From Nemopilema nomurai (lineage: Eukaryota; Cnidaria; Scyphozoa; Rhizostomeae; Rhizostomatidae): a stretch of 64,000 bases of DNA. The translations under genes and the position numbers were made by a program. Numbering within the stretch: position 1 is the stretch's first letter; each line of letters begins with the position of its first letter. Below the pieces are notes generated by a model. The model did no database searches, was not told the origin of the DNA, and worked only from the letters and a program-made list of their open reading frames with translations. Positions 54,751 through 64,000 of this stretch are shown one piece after another. Location: the NCBI GenBank assembly GCA_003864495.1, contig ML133387.1, positions 352,634 to 416,633 on the forward strand, in the 5' to 3' direction.

Positions 54751-57700
54751 CTTTTTATTTCTGGACACTATTTTTATCTTTTATTGATGTTTGCTATTTA
54801 GGGGGTATTTGTTAACTGTTAACTATTATCATTAACATGTTGTTAACATTTCTAACAGAAGAAACTTTGTGCTTTTCTACAACTGTGCCTTTTAGATTTT
54901 AGTATATTTAGAAAGTTGATAATCTTTCTGCTTCTTGTTGACATTCGTGATATTTTCGTGATATTTCAACTAACGAGCGCTATAAATGGTTACTAGAAAA
55001 TGTTGATTATTTTCCTTCCTGGAAGTTCTATTCTAACAAAAAATTCAGCTATAGGTAAAAGGATGCTGAGAAATTTGAAAATTCCACTTAAAAATGGGTA
55101 TCTCAAATATATTCTGAGATATTTGAAAAACAAGAGGAAATTTAATTGATTGAAAAGTTAAACTATGCTAATTAGAGGCCAATTATCACTAATTGGCTTG
55201 AAATATTCTAAAAAGCTTACCAGTATTTGATAATTTTAATAATTTAGGGCTAAGTTCTGAAATTTCAGTGTCTAAACTGTATTTTTCAATTTTTAACAAT
55301 TTTTTGAAGAACAGAACCCAAAATTGCATATATTTTGATGACAATGAAAGGGTTAAGAAGTTGTTGAGAAAGATTGGTAAAATATTGTTGCTCAATGATT
55401 CTTTCAGACGGTACATCGTCGCAACAGGTGAATAAATGCGAAAATAACTTTGCTGAGTCAAAAATATTGGGAAAATGGAATATTGAGGTTCGAAACTAAA
55501 TGCAGGAGTTTAATCAATTTCGAAAAGACAGCTGGGTTAATGTAGTCATTGATAATCTTCGGCGTTTGCACAAGCTCGGCATATTTATGAGACGTTTTAT
55601 CTTGAAAGAAACATGCACGAACTTGTAATAAAAACATGATAATGAAAATCACCAGAAGTTGATAATGAAAGTAACTGGTGGATTGAGGCCTGAAACTGCT
55701 CTTTTGGCGCAAATGTGCAACGTGGTTCCTCCTTACTTAACTCCCCCTCTCCCTTTCTTTTCCTGATTGAATTTTTCATTCCCCCCCAAAAAAATTTACT
55801 GTTAATACCCATTGCCTGTCAGAAGCACAGTCCAAACGCGTTAATTGGCAATTACAGTCGACTGCAGATGGTAACCTGCAGGAACAAACGTCACTCGAAT
55901 ATTTGCCTGCCTAACAACCACCTACGCAACCCGAGAAACTAAGGCATGCATGTATAACCTGTTTTTGGTTTTGATCTCCGTTTTTAACCAAACACATGTT
56001 ACGTTTTACTTTTAACTGGATTTGATTTGACATGTTCCACTTTCAGCATATATAGGGGTGTGCGTTTTGGAATAGAATTTATGCCAATACCCCGGTGTCA
56101 AGTTTTCTGCTAATAGTTTCTCCGCAAGGAAATAGTTAAGCCGAAAGTTGCCGGTATGGCATCTCCGCCAGATCATAAACAATTAGGTATATTTCCGAAT
56201 GCTTTCCCTTTTACTGGCTTGATAATAAAAAAGTCTTATGTTTATTATTTTTTATAGTGTTTTAAGTATCTCTGTATCTAAAGTTCATGAGATCAAGTTG
56301 ATACACTGTGACCTAATTGCCAGTCTTACCTCACGGACATTAAACGAGTCGTTCGAAACAAACAACAAAGTTCAATGCAAACACATGCTTTAAGATTATA
56401 CGCGCTGGCAAGAAGAGAGACAGGGACGTCTTTTAAGAAGCAGACCCAGAGGATGAAATCCAACGACTTTGTAAGTTTGTTGTTTGCTTAAAGTGAATAA
56501 TGCATCCGGTGTTCTGTCTCTTAATGTGACTTTCCTTTCTTATACTACTCTTAAATGCTGAAGGCTGATTTATGCTTCTTTTAAATGCCAAATGCTAACT
56601 ATATGTTCCTGCCAGGAATCATGTGCCTCTCATTGACCAAAATTTGCATGTCGAAAAAAAATTTCTAGTGACACTGTCTTCATATTTGCCCTTCGATCGG
56701 ATGGGGGAATGTCGAAGACTTTGAAAATGTTTCGAAAAATCCATCTGAAGAAATTTGGCCATCATCTTAAGCTGTTTTAAGCAGGCTCACAGCCGCGCCA
56801 ATGACATAACCGTCAGTGGACTTTCGTGGTTTTCATCGTGGATACAGAAAGGGCTGTTTTTGAACGAGCAAAGTAAATCTTGGCATCTACATCCCAGAAA
56901 GGCTTAGGAAATTGCCACCGCAAATTCAGACTGGGTGATTTGCAAGTAGCAAGACGGCATTTCTGCAGCGAAAGAGTTGAAAATGACCGCTTTCGCGAAA
57001 GTTACAGGAGTCGGGTTACTGTCTATATTGATTTGGACCCATTGTTTTGATGTAGGCAACTAAACTCATTAAACGTTAATTTCAGGACCAATAACTGGAA
57101 GCTCGAGTTGGTCCTTCCACTCGCACCAACATCTCTCTGGAAAAGAAGATATTTCTTGGCTGGAACCACTCGCAGCTCACGACTTGCCGACTTCTACTTC
57201 ACCCACGTGAGTCACCTAAACTACAATCGATTGTATTGCCACGGTTTATGCCACTACGTAGCCTTTAACGCCAGGTCAGTTCAGAGGCATGCACATTTAT
57301 GTAAACTGCGTGCAGATTCAGTACATGATACACGAGCCACGACCTTGCGCTTAGTGACCAAATAAACAAAATAGCCTTGATGTTTGGTTGTATTTTCGAT
57401 TAAAAAAAGTAAAGCTTTGCACCATCTCTGTTTATGTGGACCAATGCATCTAGTTATCTATAGCGTACCTCACCTTAATATGCTTCGTTGCGTATTTCAG
57501 CTATTCAGCGTCCAGTTGACGAGTCGCTTCGTCTTCATAGGAGAAAACCGAGTCACTGCGGTGACATCTCTACTTGATTTGAGCTCTGTGATCATAAATT
57601 CAAATGTCGGAGGTCTGCTGCAAAGGTTCAAAGTGTTGGCATCGGCTCTTTCAATCGTTCAATCATTTGCTTGAAAATTTCGATCAAGGTGAAAGAAAGC

Positions 57701-59612
57701 GAGATCTTCAAGCCTCGATCTTTACGTGAAATTACAGACGAAAAGCAACCTTCCGAAGGGTCATGCACTTGATTCGTAGAAATTTCGCTGGTTTGGCAAC
57801 TCGGTTGTTTAATTTGGTATAGGTGTGACAGTGTTTCCATCGCTGAACAACGTGTAACTGGTCTTAGAGTCAAGGCATATGGGGGAATATAATAATTTAT
57901 CCATCATCATTTTTAAAAGAAGCTCGAAACTTTGATTTCTCGCTATATTATTCACAACTCATGTTGCGAAGATTTCCAATCCCTTTGCTGCCACCTAATC
58001 AAATTTTTGTGCACTGAAAAGCAACTCAGTGCTTGTTCATTGGGGGCTTCTGTAACCAGCCAGTTAATGAAAGAGAAGCCGCTTGAAAAAAACTCAGAGA
58101 AGCGAGAAAGAGATATTATACCAAAGTAAACTCCCCTGCATAGATCCTTTATATTTCATTTAAACTAGTTTTCAATTCACTTATAGCAACCCACTGTCGA
58201 AGAAGAAGTAGGACTGTATTGAATTTTTAAAGAATGCAGTTGGTATAGAATTACCCAGATCATAGTAATACCATAGAAATCGTTCGTTCGTTTATTTTAA
58301 AGCGGGTTTTGACTGTCTTTCTCCCGCATTCTTTCTATAGATGAATGAAGATGTATCACAAGTGGTTATTATTCATATCATTTGATTATAAATACAAAAC
58401 GAAGTGGGGAGGAATACGTATCGTAAAGCACATAGTAGGGGCTGGTACAGAGCCTTGTGTAACATCAGATATAGGACGCTGATCCTTATCAACTCTTCAG
58501 TGCTATTTGAAGCACAGTGCTATCATAGCATGCACGCAGGGACGGCGGAATATGTTTAGGGGCAAAAAAGCAAAATCATGAAGGTATTGGGAAACCATGG
58601 AAGAATTGAGCACTTTTACTAAATGCAGGGGGCAGCTTCCCCCGAACCTCCCGGCTGAAGGAGTCCTTAGTAGCATGCCATGAAATTGCGGGTCGAGTTG
58701 AACAGACAAATGATATATCACGAAACAGATATTAGTATATCTCCATACTAAAGTCTTGCGTGGGGTGAATGCGTCATGTTTTAAGTGTTTTTGAGCGACC
58801 CAGTGAACCAGGTCACAAACATTGGCATAATCTTCATGCAATAATGATTCAAATGCATGCAAGTTTGTAGAATTCATCTTGAGAAATCAGGGAAAATTCC
58901 TCAAAGCGTTGTGAATCACCTAAGCATTACATTTACCCAAATCACTTGGGTTTCGAAAGTAGTGAAACAAAATTACACGTTACACGTTTTTAACATGTAA
59001 ATAGAATGAATCAAAAGTACTAGAGAAATCTAGCAATGGTGATTATAACCGTTTGACACAAGGTATATCCACGCTATAAATGACATACATGGCCCATAAA
59101 AATTGTCTCTTGAGCTCCTTAATTTTTCGTCACTACATCAATCAAGAAAATGATTGATACTCTGATTCAAAGCTCTGACCATTACAAAACAAAAATTATT
59201 TCACTTTGAAGCATAGCCTAATAGAAGATCAGGTTTTGTAAACTCTGCAATGAATGAGTGCAGATAATTAGACCAAGTTTTGCCGGCCATTTGGTCTGGA
59301 CATTCGAGCAAAGGAACCTCTAAAGTAGACATTAGTCTTCACTTTAGTTGAGAATTTCACACAATTTTAACCCCAAGATATTACAGACTCAATGCATAGC
59401 TCGATTAACAATTAATATTGTTGTGAACAACTGCTAGATTTCAAATAAACGTCTTTTTACGACTTGCAGTTGTAAAGCCTGGGGACAAGTCATTCAATAC
59501 GGGTTGCCACTAGCAACAATTGGAAACGAAACAGAGGGGCTAAATGGCCTAGGCTTCGTTGATGGAGGAAAATGTTTGACAGCCAGCCTAAGTCATCGGA
59601 ATGGAATAAGCA
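54751..59612. other. Region between the piggyBac ORF and the TTLL gene
   Basis: No gene is recognised. GGGTTAA at 55350-55356 is a candidate 3' end of the piggyBac element. ORFs at 57108-57365, 57384-57674 and 58503-58877 show no motifs. The sequence at about 58535-58660 (GGGACGGCGG, CCTCCCGGCTG) has the flavour of a hAT-MITE fragment but no matching second end. Confidence 0.55.
59503..59517 (+). promoter_or_regulatory. RFX-type X-box upstream of the TTLL gene
   Basis: GTTGCC-ACT-AGCAAC is a perfect inverted pair of RFX half-sites (GTNRCC, 3-nt spacer, RGYAAC) 96 bases before the ATG. RFX factors drive ciliary genes in animals, and TTLL6/13 enzymes modify axonemal tubulin, so the site fits the gene. 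Confidence 0.7.
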
Positions 59613-59815
59613 ATGGCTGTAGAGAAGGATGAAAAAGAGCCTGGCTGCAGTGAAAGTGAAGGAGGAGAAGATGATGACTGCAGCGAAGGTGAAACTGAAA
59701 CGGCAGCACAGGAGTCGAACGAGGCGATGGGGACACAAGGGGAAACAGCTGACCCTAAAGAGAATGTTCCCAAAACGAAGCAGTCAAAACCGAAAGTAAA
59801 AAGGAAGAGAAAAAG
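59613..59815 (+). CDS. TTLL6: TTLL exon 1
   Basis: Start codon with A at -3 relative context (GCAATGGC) and G at +4. The exon encodes 67 disordered residues. An upstream ATG-GAA-TAA mini-ORF at 59601-59609 is in frame and blocks any longer N-terminus. GTGATA donor, phase 2. Confidence 0.8.
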
Positions 59816-62675
59816 GTGATAATTGTTTTTGTCTGGATTAAATACCAAGCCGTTTGTGTGGAGCAACAATTTTCACCAAATGAGATTGAATGTCAAATGA
59901 TGTCGTTGTCGAAAAAGTTTTGTTTTCAAATTAGATTGTTTTGCAAACGCAGAATGAGCTTTCTTGCTATAAGCTTATGCAAGTTTTACTCGAATAGAGA
60001 AATTGAAAATTTATAACTTAAGCAAATCTGCCAAATGTCTTGCATGATACACTTTATATCCCAAAATAATCAATACATCACCCCCTCTCTAGCCAGTCTG
60101 CAGAGTATAGCATGTGCACACCGGAGATATTTTTGTACAAAACCTGTTGCACACCGGGTATTTCTGAGTGTGGCAACTAAGATGGGCGTGGCTGGGTGTG
60201 AAAAATGTCAACTGACAAAAAAGTACAGTTGTGTATGAACAATTTGCGATATCATGAATCTTACTCGACAAATATACAAATAAAAACTTGCGCTATCTTC
60301 AACAGTATACATCAAAAATGTATCTAAAGTATTTTCGAAAAATAGCAGGGCTATGGTTTTATATTTTCACTCATTTTATATTGCTATATCTGGGACTGGT
60401 GAGGTTTGCAGCTTCTCAAATCATAAGACTTGCCAACATTTTCACCACAAATGTGCAGGTGTTCTTGTTTGTTATTGGAATGAAATATATTTAAAGATTA
60501 CCTACTTAACCAAAAACAGGCTGGAGTCAAAATTTTGATTTCAAACAAATTCCCAGACGGCAGTCTTTAATGAGTTTCCCACATTGATAATTGGGCTTCT
60601 ATTGGTGAAATGCAAATTTACATATATCCTATACATTTTTACAGTGAAATGCAAATTTGCAAGTTTTAACCATGACAAGGGAAAATAGCTGGTGCACACC
60701 AGCACACCAGAAATTTTTGGTGGTGTTTACTGGCACACCAGGCTATTTGCTTGTGCAAACCGGAGAGCTCGTCAAAAATGCCATACTCTACAGACTGGCT
60801 TTCTAGGAAATGGTCATTGAGAACTGCATTCTAAAGCTTCTAAAGTATACAGCCAGAATTCAGAATGTTTTGTATTGCACATTTCTTAATACCCCCAAAA
60901 TAGTGTGGAGAACCCCAGACAAGTTTCCCATCTTTCTGTAAAAGTCTGGAAAATCTCAAAGCTACTATTGTATGTTCTCATTTGAAGCCAGTTGGATTCT
61001 CAATGAGACTTGATCCACCAATAGTTGATTCCCTTTTCAGATCTACTATAAATATATGCATTCATTCAAGGTTGACTTATGTGAGAAGAAATTCATCAAG
61101 CAACTTTGGTAAATCTTATCTAGCTCTGGCTTTGCCCTGTGTCTTACACTTTCATTCTCCAATATTTATTTCAGGTGGTTGTTGGTGAATTTGACAACAT
61201 GTAAATATGATTCAGGTGAGTATATATAACTTACTACCCTTTTGTCAAAAATTTAGAAGTGAAGCCATGGGTGATTTGCACTTCATTGTAAAAGGAAGCG
61301 CAAAATGTAGAAATGAAAGGAATAAATAAGGGTCACAACCTTGGTTGTTAGAAAGTAATTTGTCACATGTGTCATTTGAGTGATTATTTGAGATATCACT
61401 CAATTAAATTTGACAATTAAACATTTTTTTGCTTTTTTCTATGTTGATTTAGAAAGGTTGGGGGCTATGACCCCACTTTTGCTGTCCCTGTCATTTGCAC
61501 AGGACAAGGATTTAATCACTGCAGAAAATGAATGCTAGACTTAGCTTTTTCTAGCCATTCCTCTGGTACAAGCATGTAACTTATTTGAAGTGATGGTGCT
61601 AGAAATTCTCAGATTAAGAGACTTCGCCTTCCACCAAGCAGGCAAGGCAATCAGAGAGAAAACATGGAATGCCAGTGTAATAAGGCGCATGAATGTTTGG
61701 GTTTTAACAAGACATGAATGCAGCGCCTTCTGCTCTCTCCTTTGACATCATCTCTGTTAATGCATCTAATGAAGTTTCTGAACATAATATGATCCTTTTT
61801 CCAGGACGTAGATGCTTTTTGGCTTTTTAAGCATTTTGCTTAGAAGTAAACAGGTCTTTTTTACAATGTGGAAAGTTTTGAAATTGTTTTATGCTTGCAG
61901 TAAAACGTGTAACAAAGAAGTTTGGTTTTCGAGAAGTAAATGATGAAGAAGATTTTATATTGTACTGGACTGATTATTCTGTCAGTCTAGAGAGAGTGAT
62001 GGATATGAAAAGATACCAGGTATTATTACCTACGTTAGCCCAAAACTATTTTCCAAGAGTTGTGATTATGAAACATTTTACAGTCATATTGCTATTTGAC
62101 AAGATAATAAAATTATCACTATAAATTTATCTGATTTTTGCTTTAATATTTTTCTTAGATACATAAAAGAAATGGAAGTATATTTATATGGCTCTAAGCC
62201 AGTAGGGCCAGATTGTCAATCAACTAATCACAAAAGTAGTTATCTACCATTATACCTGGTCACTGTCACCGTATATTGCATGGCAGACACCTGTCAAAAT
62301 ATGTCAAGTGCTCAGTTACAGTGTGACTACATTGTGCAGGCTCTGTGCTATCTACTTTTACAATGTGCTTAATATATGCTTCTTATCCCTTTAAAGTTAT
62401 TTGGTTTTTTTAATTGCTTTTCAAGATATTCCCTTCAATTGGTCAGAAAACTTTTTGATTTGATCTATCATTAAGAATTCAATATTTTGGTAAAAATATG
62501 ATTTTTGTATGTTAATAAAAATTTTGCCTGGATTTTAACCATAGAAAATAAACCACTTTCCTGGAATGAGTGAGATATGCCGGAAGGACCTGCTAGCTCG
62601 AAACATGAATCGTCTTTGGAAGCAATTTCCCAAAGATTATGCCATTTTCCCCAAGACCTGGTGCCTGCCAGCTGA
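59613..62675 (+). CDS. TTLL6: Tubulin polyglutamylase, TTLL6/TTLL13 type, 5' part (4 exons, runs off the window)
   Basis: Join of 59613-59815, 61175-61215, 61901-62019 and 62545-62675; phases 2, 1, 0, 2 agree. It covers about the first 164 residues. The N-terminus is acidic then basic and disordered (EGGEDDDCSEGETET, KVKRKRKR). Then the TTL-fold start: WLLVNLTTCKYDSV, LYWTDYSVSLERVMDMKRYQ, KINHFPGMSEICRKDLLARN and TWCLPA, which match the opening of TTLL6/13 enzymes closely. The enzyme adds glutamate chains to tubulin tails, mainly in axonemes. The start is fixed by an in-frame TAA at 59607-59609. ATP-grasp catalytic exons lie to the right, so TTLL6 versus TTLL13 (or a pre-duplication ancestor) cannot be settled. 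Confidence 0.88.
60091..60800. mobile_element. Candidate MITE in TTLL intron 1 (about 710 bp)
   Basis: The left end AGCCAGTCTGCAGAGTATAG and the reverse complement of the right end AGCCAGTCTGTAGAGTATGG match at 18 of 20 bases. A further GTGCACACCGG word near the left end has a related TGTGCAAACCGG near the right end. No clear target duplication is seen and the superfamily is unassigned. Confidence 0.55.
61175..61215 (+). CDS. TTLL6: TTLL exon 2 (41 bases)
   Basis: A short exon recognised from phase and similarity: tttcag acceptor, RWLLVNLTTCKYDS (the first TTL strand), GTGAGT donor. Confidence 0.8.
61901..62019 (+). CDS. TTLL6: TTLL exon 3
   Basis: It encodes VKRVTKKFGFREVNDEEDFI, then LYWTDYSVSLERVMDMKRYQ, a strongly conserved TTLL block. 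Phase 1 in, 0 out. Confidence 0.9.
62545..62675 (+). CDS. TTLL6: TTLL exon 4
   Basis: It encodes KINHFPGMSEICRKDLLARN, then FPKTWCLPA, nearly invariant in TTLL6/13. GTAAGT donor, phase 2. No following exon (ATP-binding CKPD motif) is seen before 64000. Confidence 0.92.
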
Positions 62676-64000
62676 GTAAGTGAAGTGAATTGAATTCTTT
62701 AGAAACATTGATTATAATTATAAGTACTGCAATAATGAAAGTTTTTCATTAAAATCTACTCAAACTAGAATTACAAGCCTCTCTATGACATAGGTAGTTT
62801 GTAAATGACTAGCCTGGCTTACATAATAACAATAAGAAGCATGAAAGAAGAAAAAGGAAAAGGTTTTTTCTGTTTATTTCTACCATGCCTCTGCCATGTA
62901 CCAAACAACTTAGGTTGGCAAAATGCTCATGAATCCCTTAGCAGCAGGTGTTTTGGAGAGCAGCGTTTTCTTGGTTCAGGTGCCTAGCTTTCATCAGTCT
63001 TGCAACATTAACCATCCAGATCTTCTTGGGAAGACGTAATTCTCCATAAACAAATTCATATACTGTACTGATAGTAATTTAATCGTTTTTCATTCAATAT
63101 ATCAGAAAGGCCATACAATTCTACACCTAATTTTTACTGGTCGGTATACTATTGGGTTCTTATCTTTTAATAATAGCTTGATTATTGACAGCTAGGTTAA
63201 ACATCAAGATTAGAACACTTTAGAGGAGAACTGTAAATTGAATGTCTTTAAAGAGGGGGAGATGCAAGTTGAACAACGGTCGATGGCTCTGGCTAAGTGA
63301 TAGGCCCAATGGCAGCATCACTTTTGCGACTTAAGGCTGGGGCTGCAGTTAGTTTCATTATCTTTTGACTGGCTACCTGAAGCCTGTTGTTGGTAGCTTT
63401 CAATGGCTTCAAAACTTCCGCCTCCTGCTTTTTATAGCCTTTCTTGTCTACAATCAATCAATGTAAGATTAATAGGTGTAAACATTACTATTCTTATGGC
63501 GATTCTCTTTTCTTATTCTTTAGTTGTTTCTGCTAGTGTTATTTGCTATTTCCTTCTCTTACGACGAAGAATACATGTTTACAAATACAAAGCACGATTT
63601 AATGAGCCCTAAGCCCCCTAAAGTAGATCTCTGTTATGGGCAGAATTCTTCGAGTGTTCTGCGGCCACTCTCGGCCTTTCTTTCGAATTACCTCTGTTCA
63701 GTTTAACGCTGTTGGTGTTTGCCAGTGAATGCAAGCCGCGCTTCTTTTCCCACAACGAGTTTAAGAGATGAAGAAACGCAGCTTTTTTGCAACCTGTTTA
63801 CGAAAATCTGATAAGAACAAATGTAGGATTATCCCCAGTAAATTTAGTCATTGAACAATGACACCACTAGGAATTTGATGCTATACACTTTCCCATGGAC
63901 TTACAGTTTAGCTGCCTATTCGTCCAATCTGCCTTTTTTGAATCGCTAAGGAGCTTTGCCCGCTATGTATAGTGTTGTGGAAAACCACATGGCTTGGTTT
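62676..64000. other. Right edge: TTLL intron 4, no further exon found
   Basis: AT-rich sequence with short chance ORFs (62805-62987, 63403-63612, 63524-63706). None carries the TTLL CKPD/GRGI motifs expected next. Confidence 0.6.

Noticed and set aside
58535..58660. GGGACGGCGG and CCTCCCGGCTG as a hAT-MITE
   Set aside because: Only a resemblance in base composition; no second matching terminus or target duplication was found.

Overview
The window is animal nuclear DNA: AT-rich, with several multi-exon genes interrupted by GT-AG introns, all read on the + strand. Domain make-up, intron style and the DNA transposon remains suggest an early-branching invertebrate, most likely a cnidarian such as an anthozoan/coral. 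That assignment is inference from overall character; nothing in the window proves the species.

Layout, left to right. (1) 2082-9567: the 3' part, 12 exons, of an ADAMTS/ADAMTS-like extracellular matrix gene. It encodes a cysteine-rich domain, an unusual Pro/Gly/Gln/Asn/Arg-rich insert, a spacer, six thrombospondin type-1 repeats and a C-terminal PLAC domain; its 5' exons lie to the left. (2) 11833-37385: a complete four-exon alpha-methylacyl-CoA racemase gene (AMACR, 385 aa). Its introns of 2.6, 17.5 and 4.3 kb hold a diverged direct duplication, a PIF/Harbinger deletion derivative with a transposase remnant, a 17-bp minisatellite, a hAT-like MITE, an unassigned cysteine-rich exon-like ORF and an inverted pair of promoter-like segments flanking exon 3. 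(3) 43283-50743: a complete 13-exon receptor tyrosine kinase with a WIF-type ectodomain (RYK/Lemon-like, 733 aa). Unlike vertebrate RYK pseudokinases it keeps canonical HRDLATRN and DFG motifs. (4) 52858-54750: a piggyBac-family transposase ORF with all catalytic aspartates and a C-terminal cysteine-rich domain. (5) 59613-62675: the first four exons of a tubulin polyglutamylase gene (TTLL6/TTLL13 type) running off the right edge, with a perfect RFX X-box about 100 bp upstream of its ATG.

The five genes do not form a pathway; they are independent eukaryotic transcription units. The matrix protein and the receptor kinase act outside the cell and at the cell surface. AMACR acts in peroxisomal/mitochondrial branched-chain and sterol side-chain oxidation. 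The TTLL enzyme modifies axonemal tubulin. The remaining sequence is intronic or intergenic with repeats. I recognised no rRNA, tRNA, CRISPR or prokaryotic features. Exon borders were assigned by eye from splice consensus plus reading-phase agreement and could be off by a base or a few bases.
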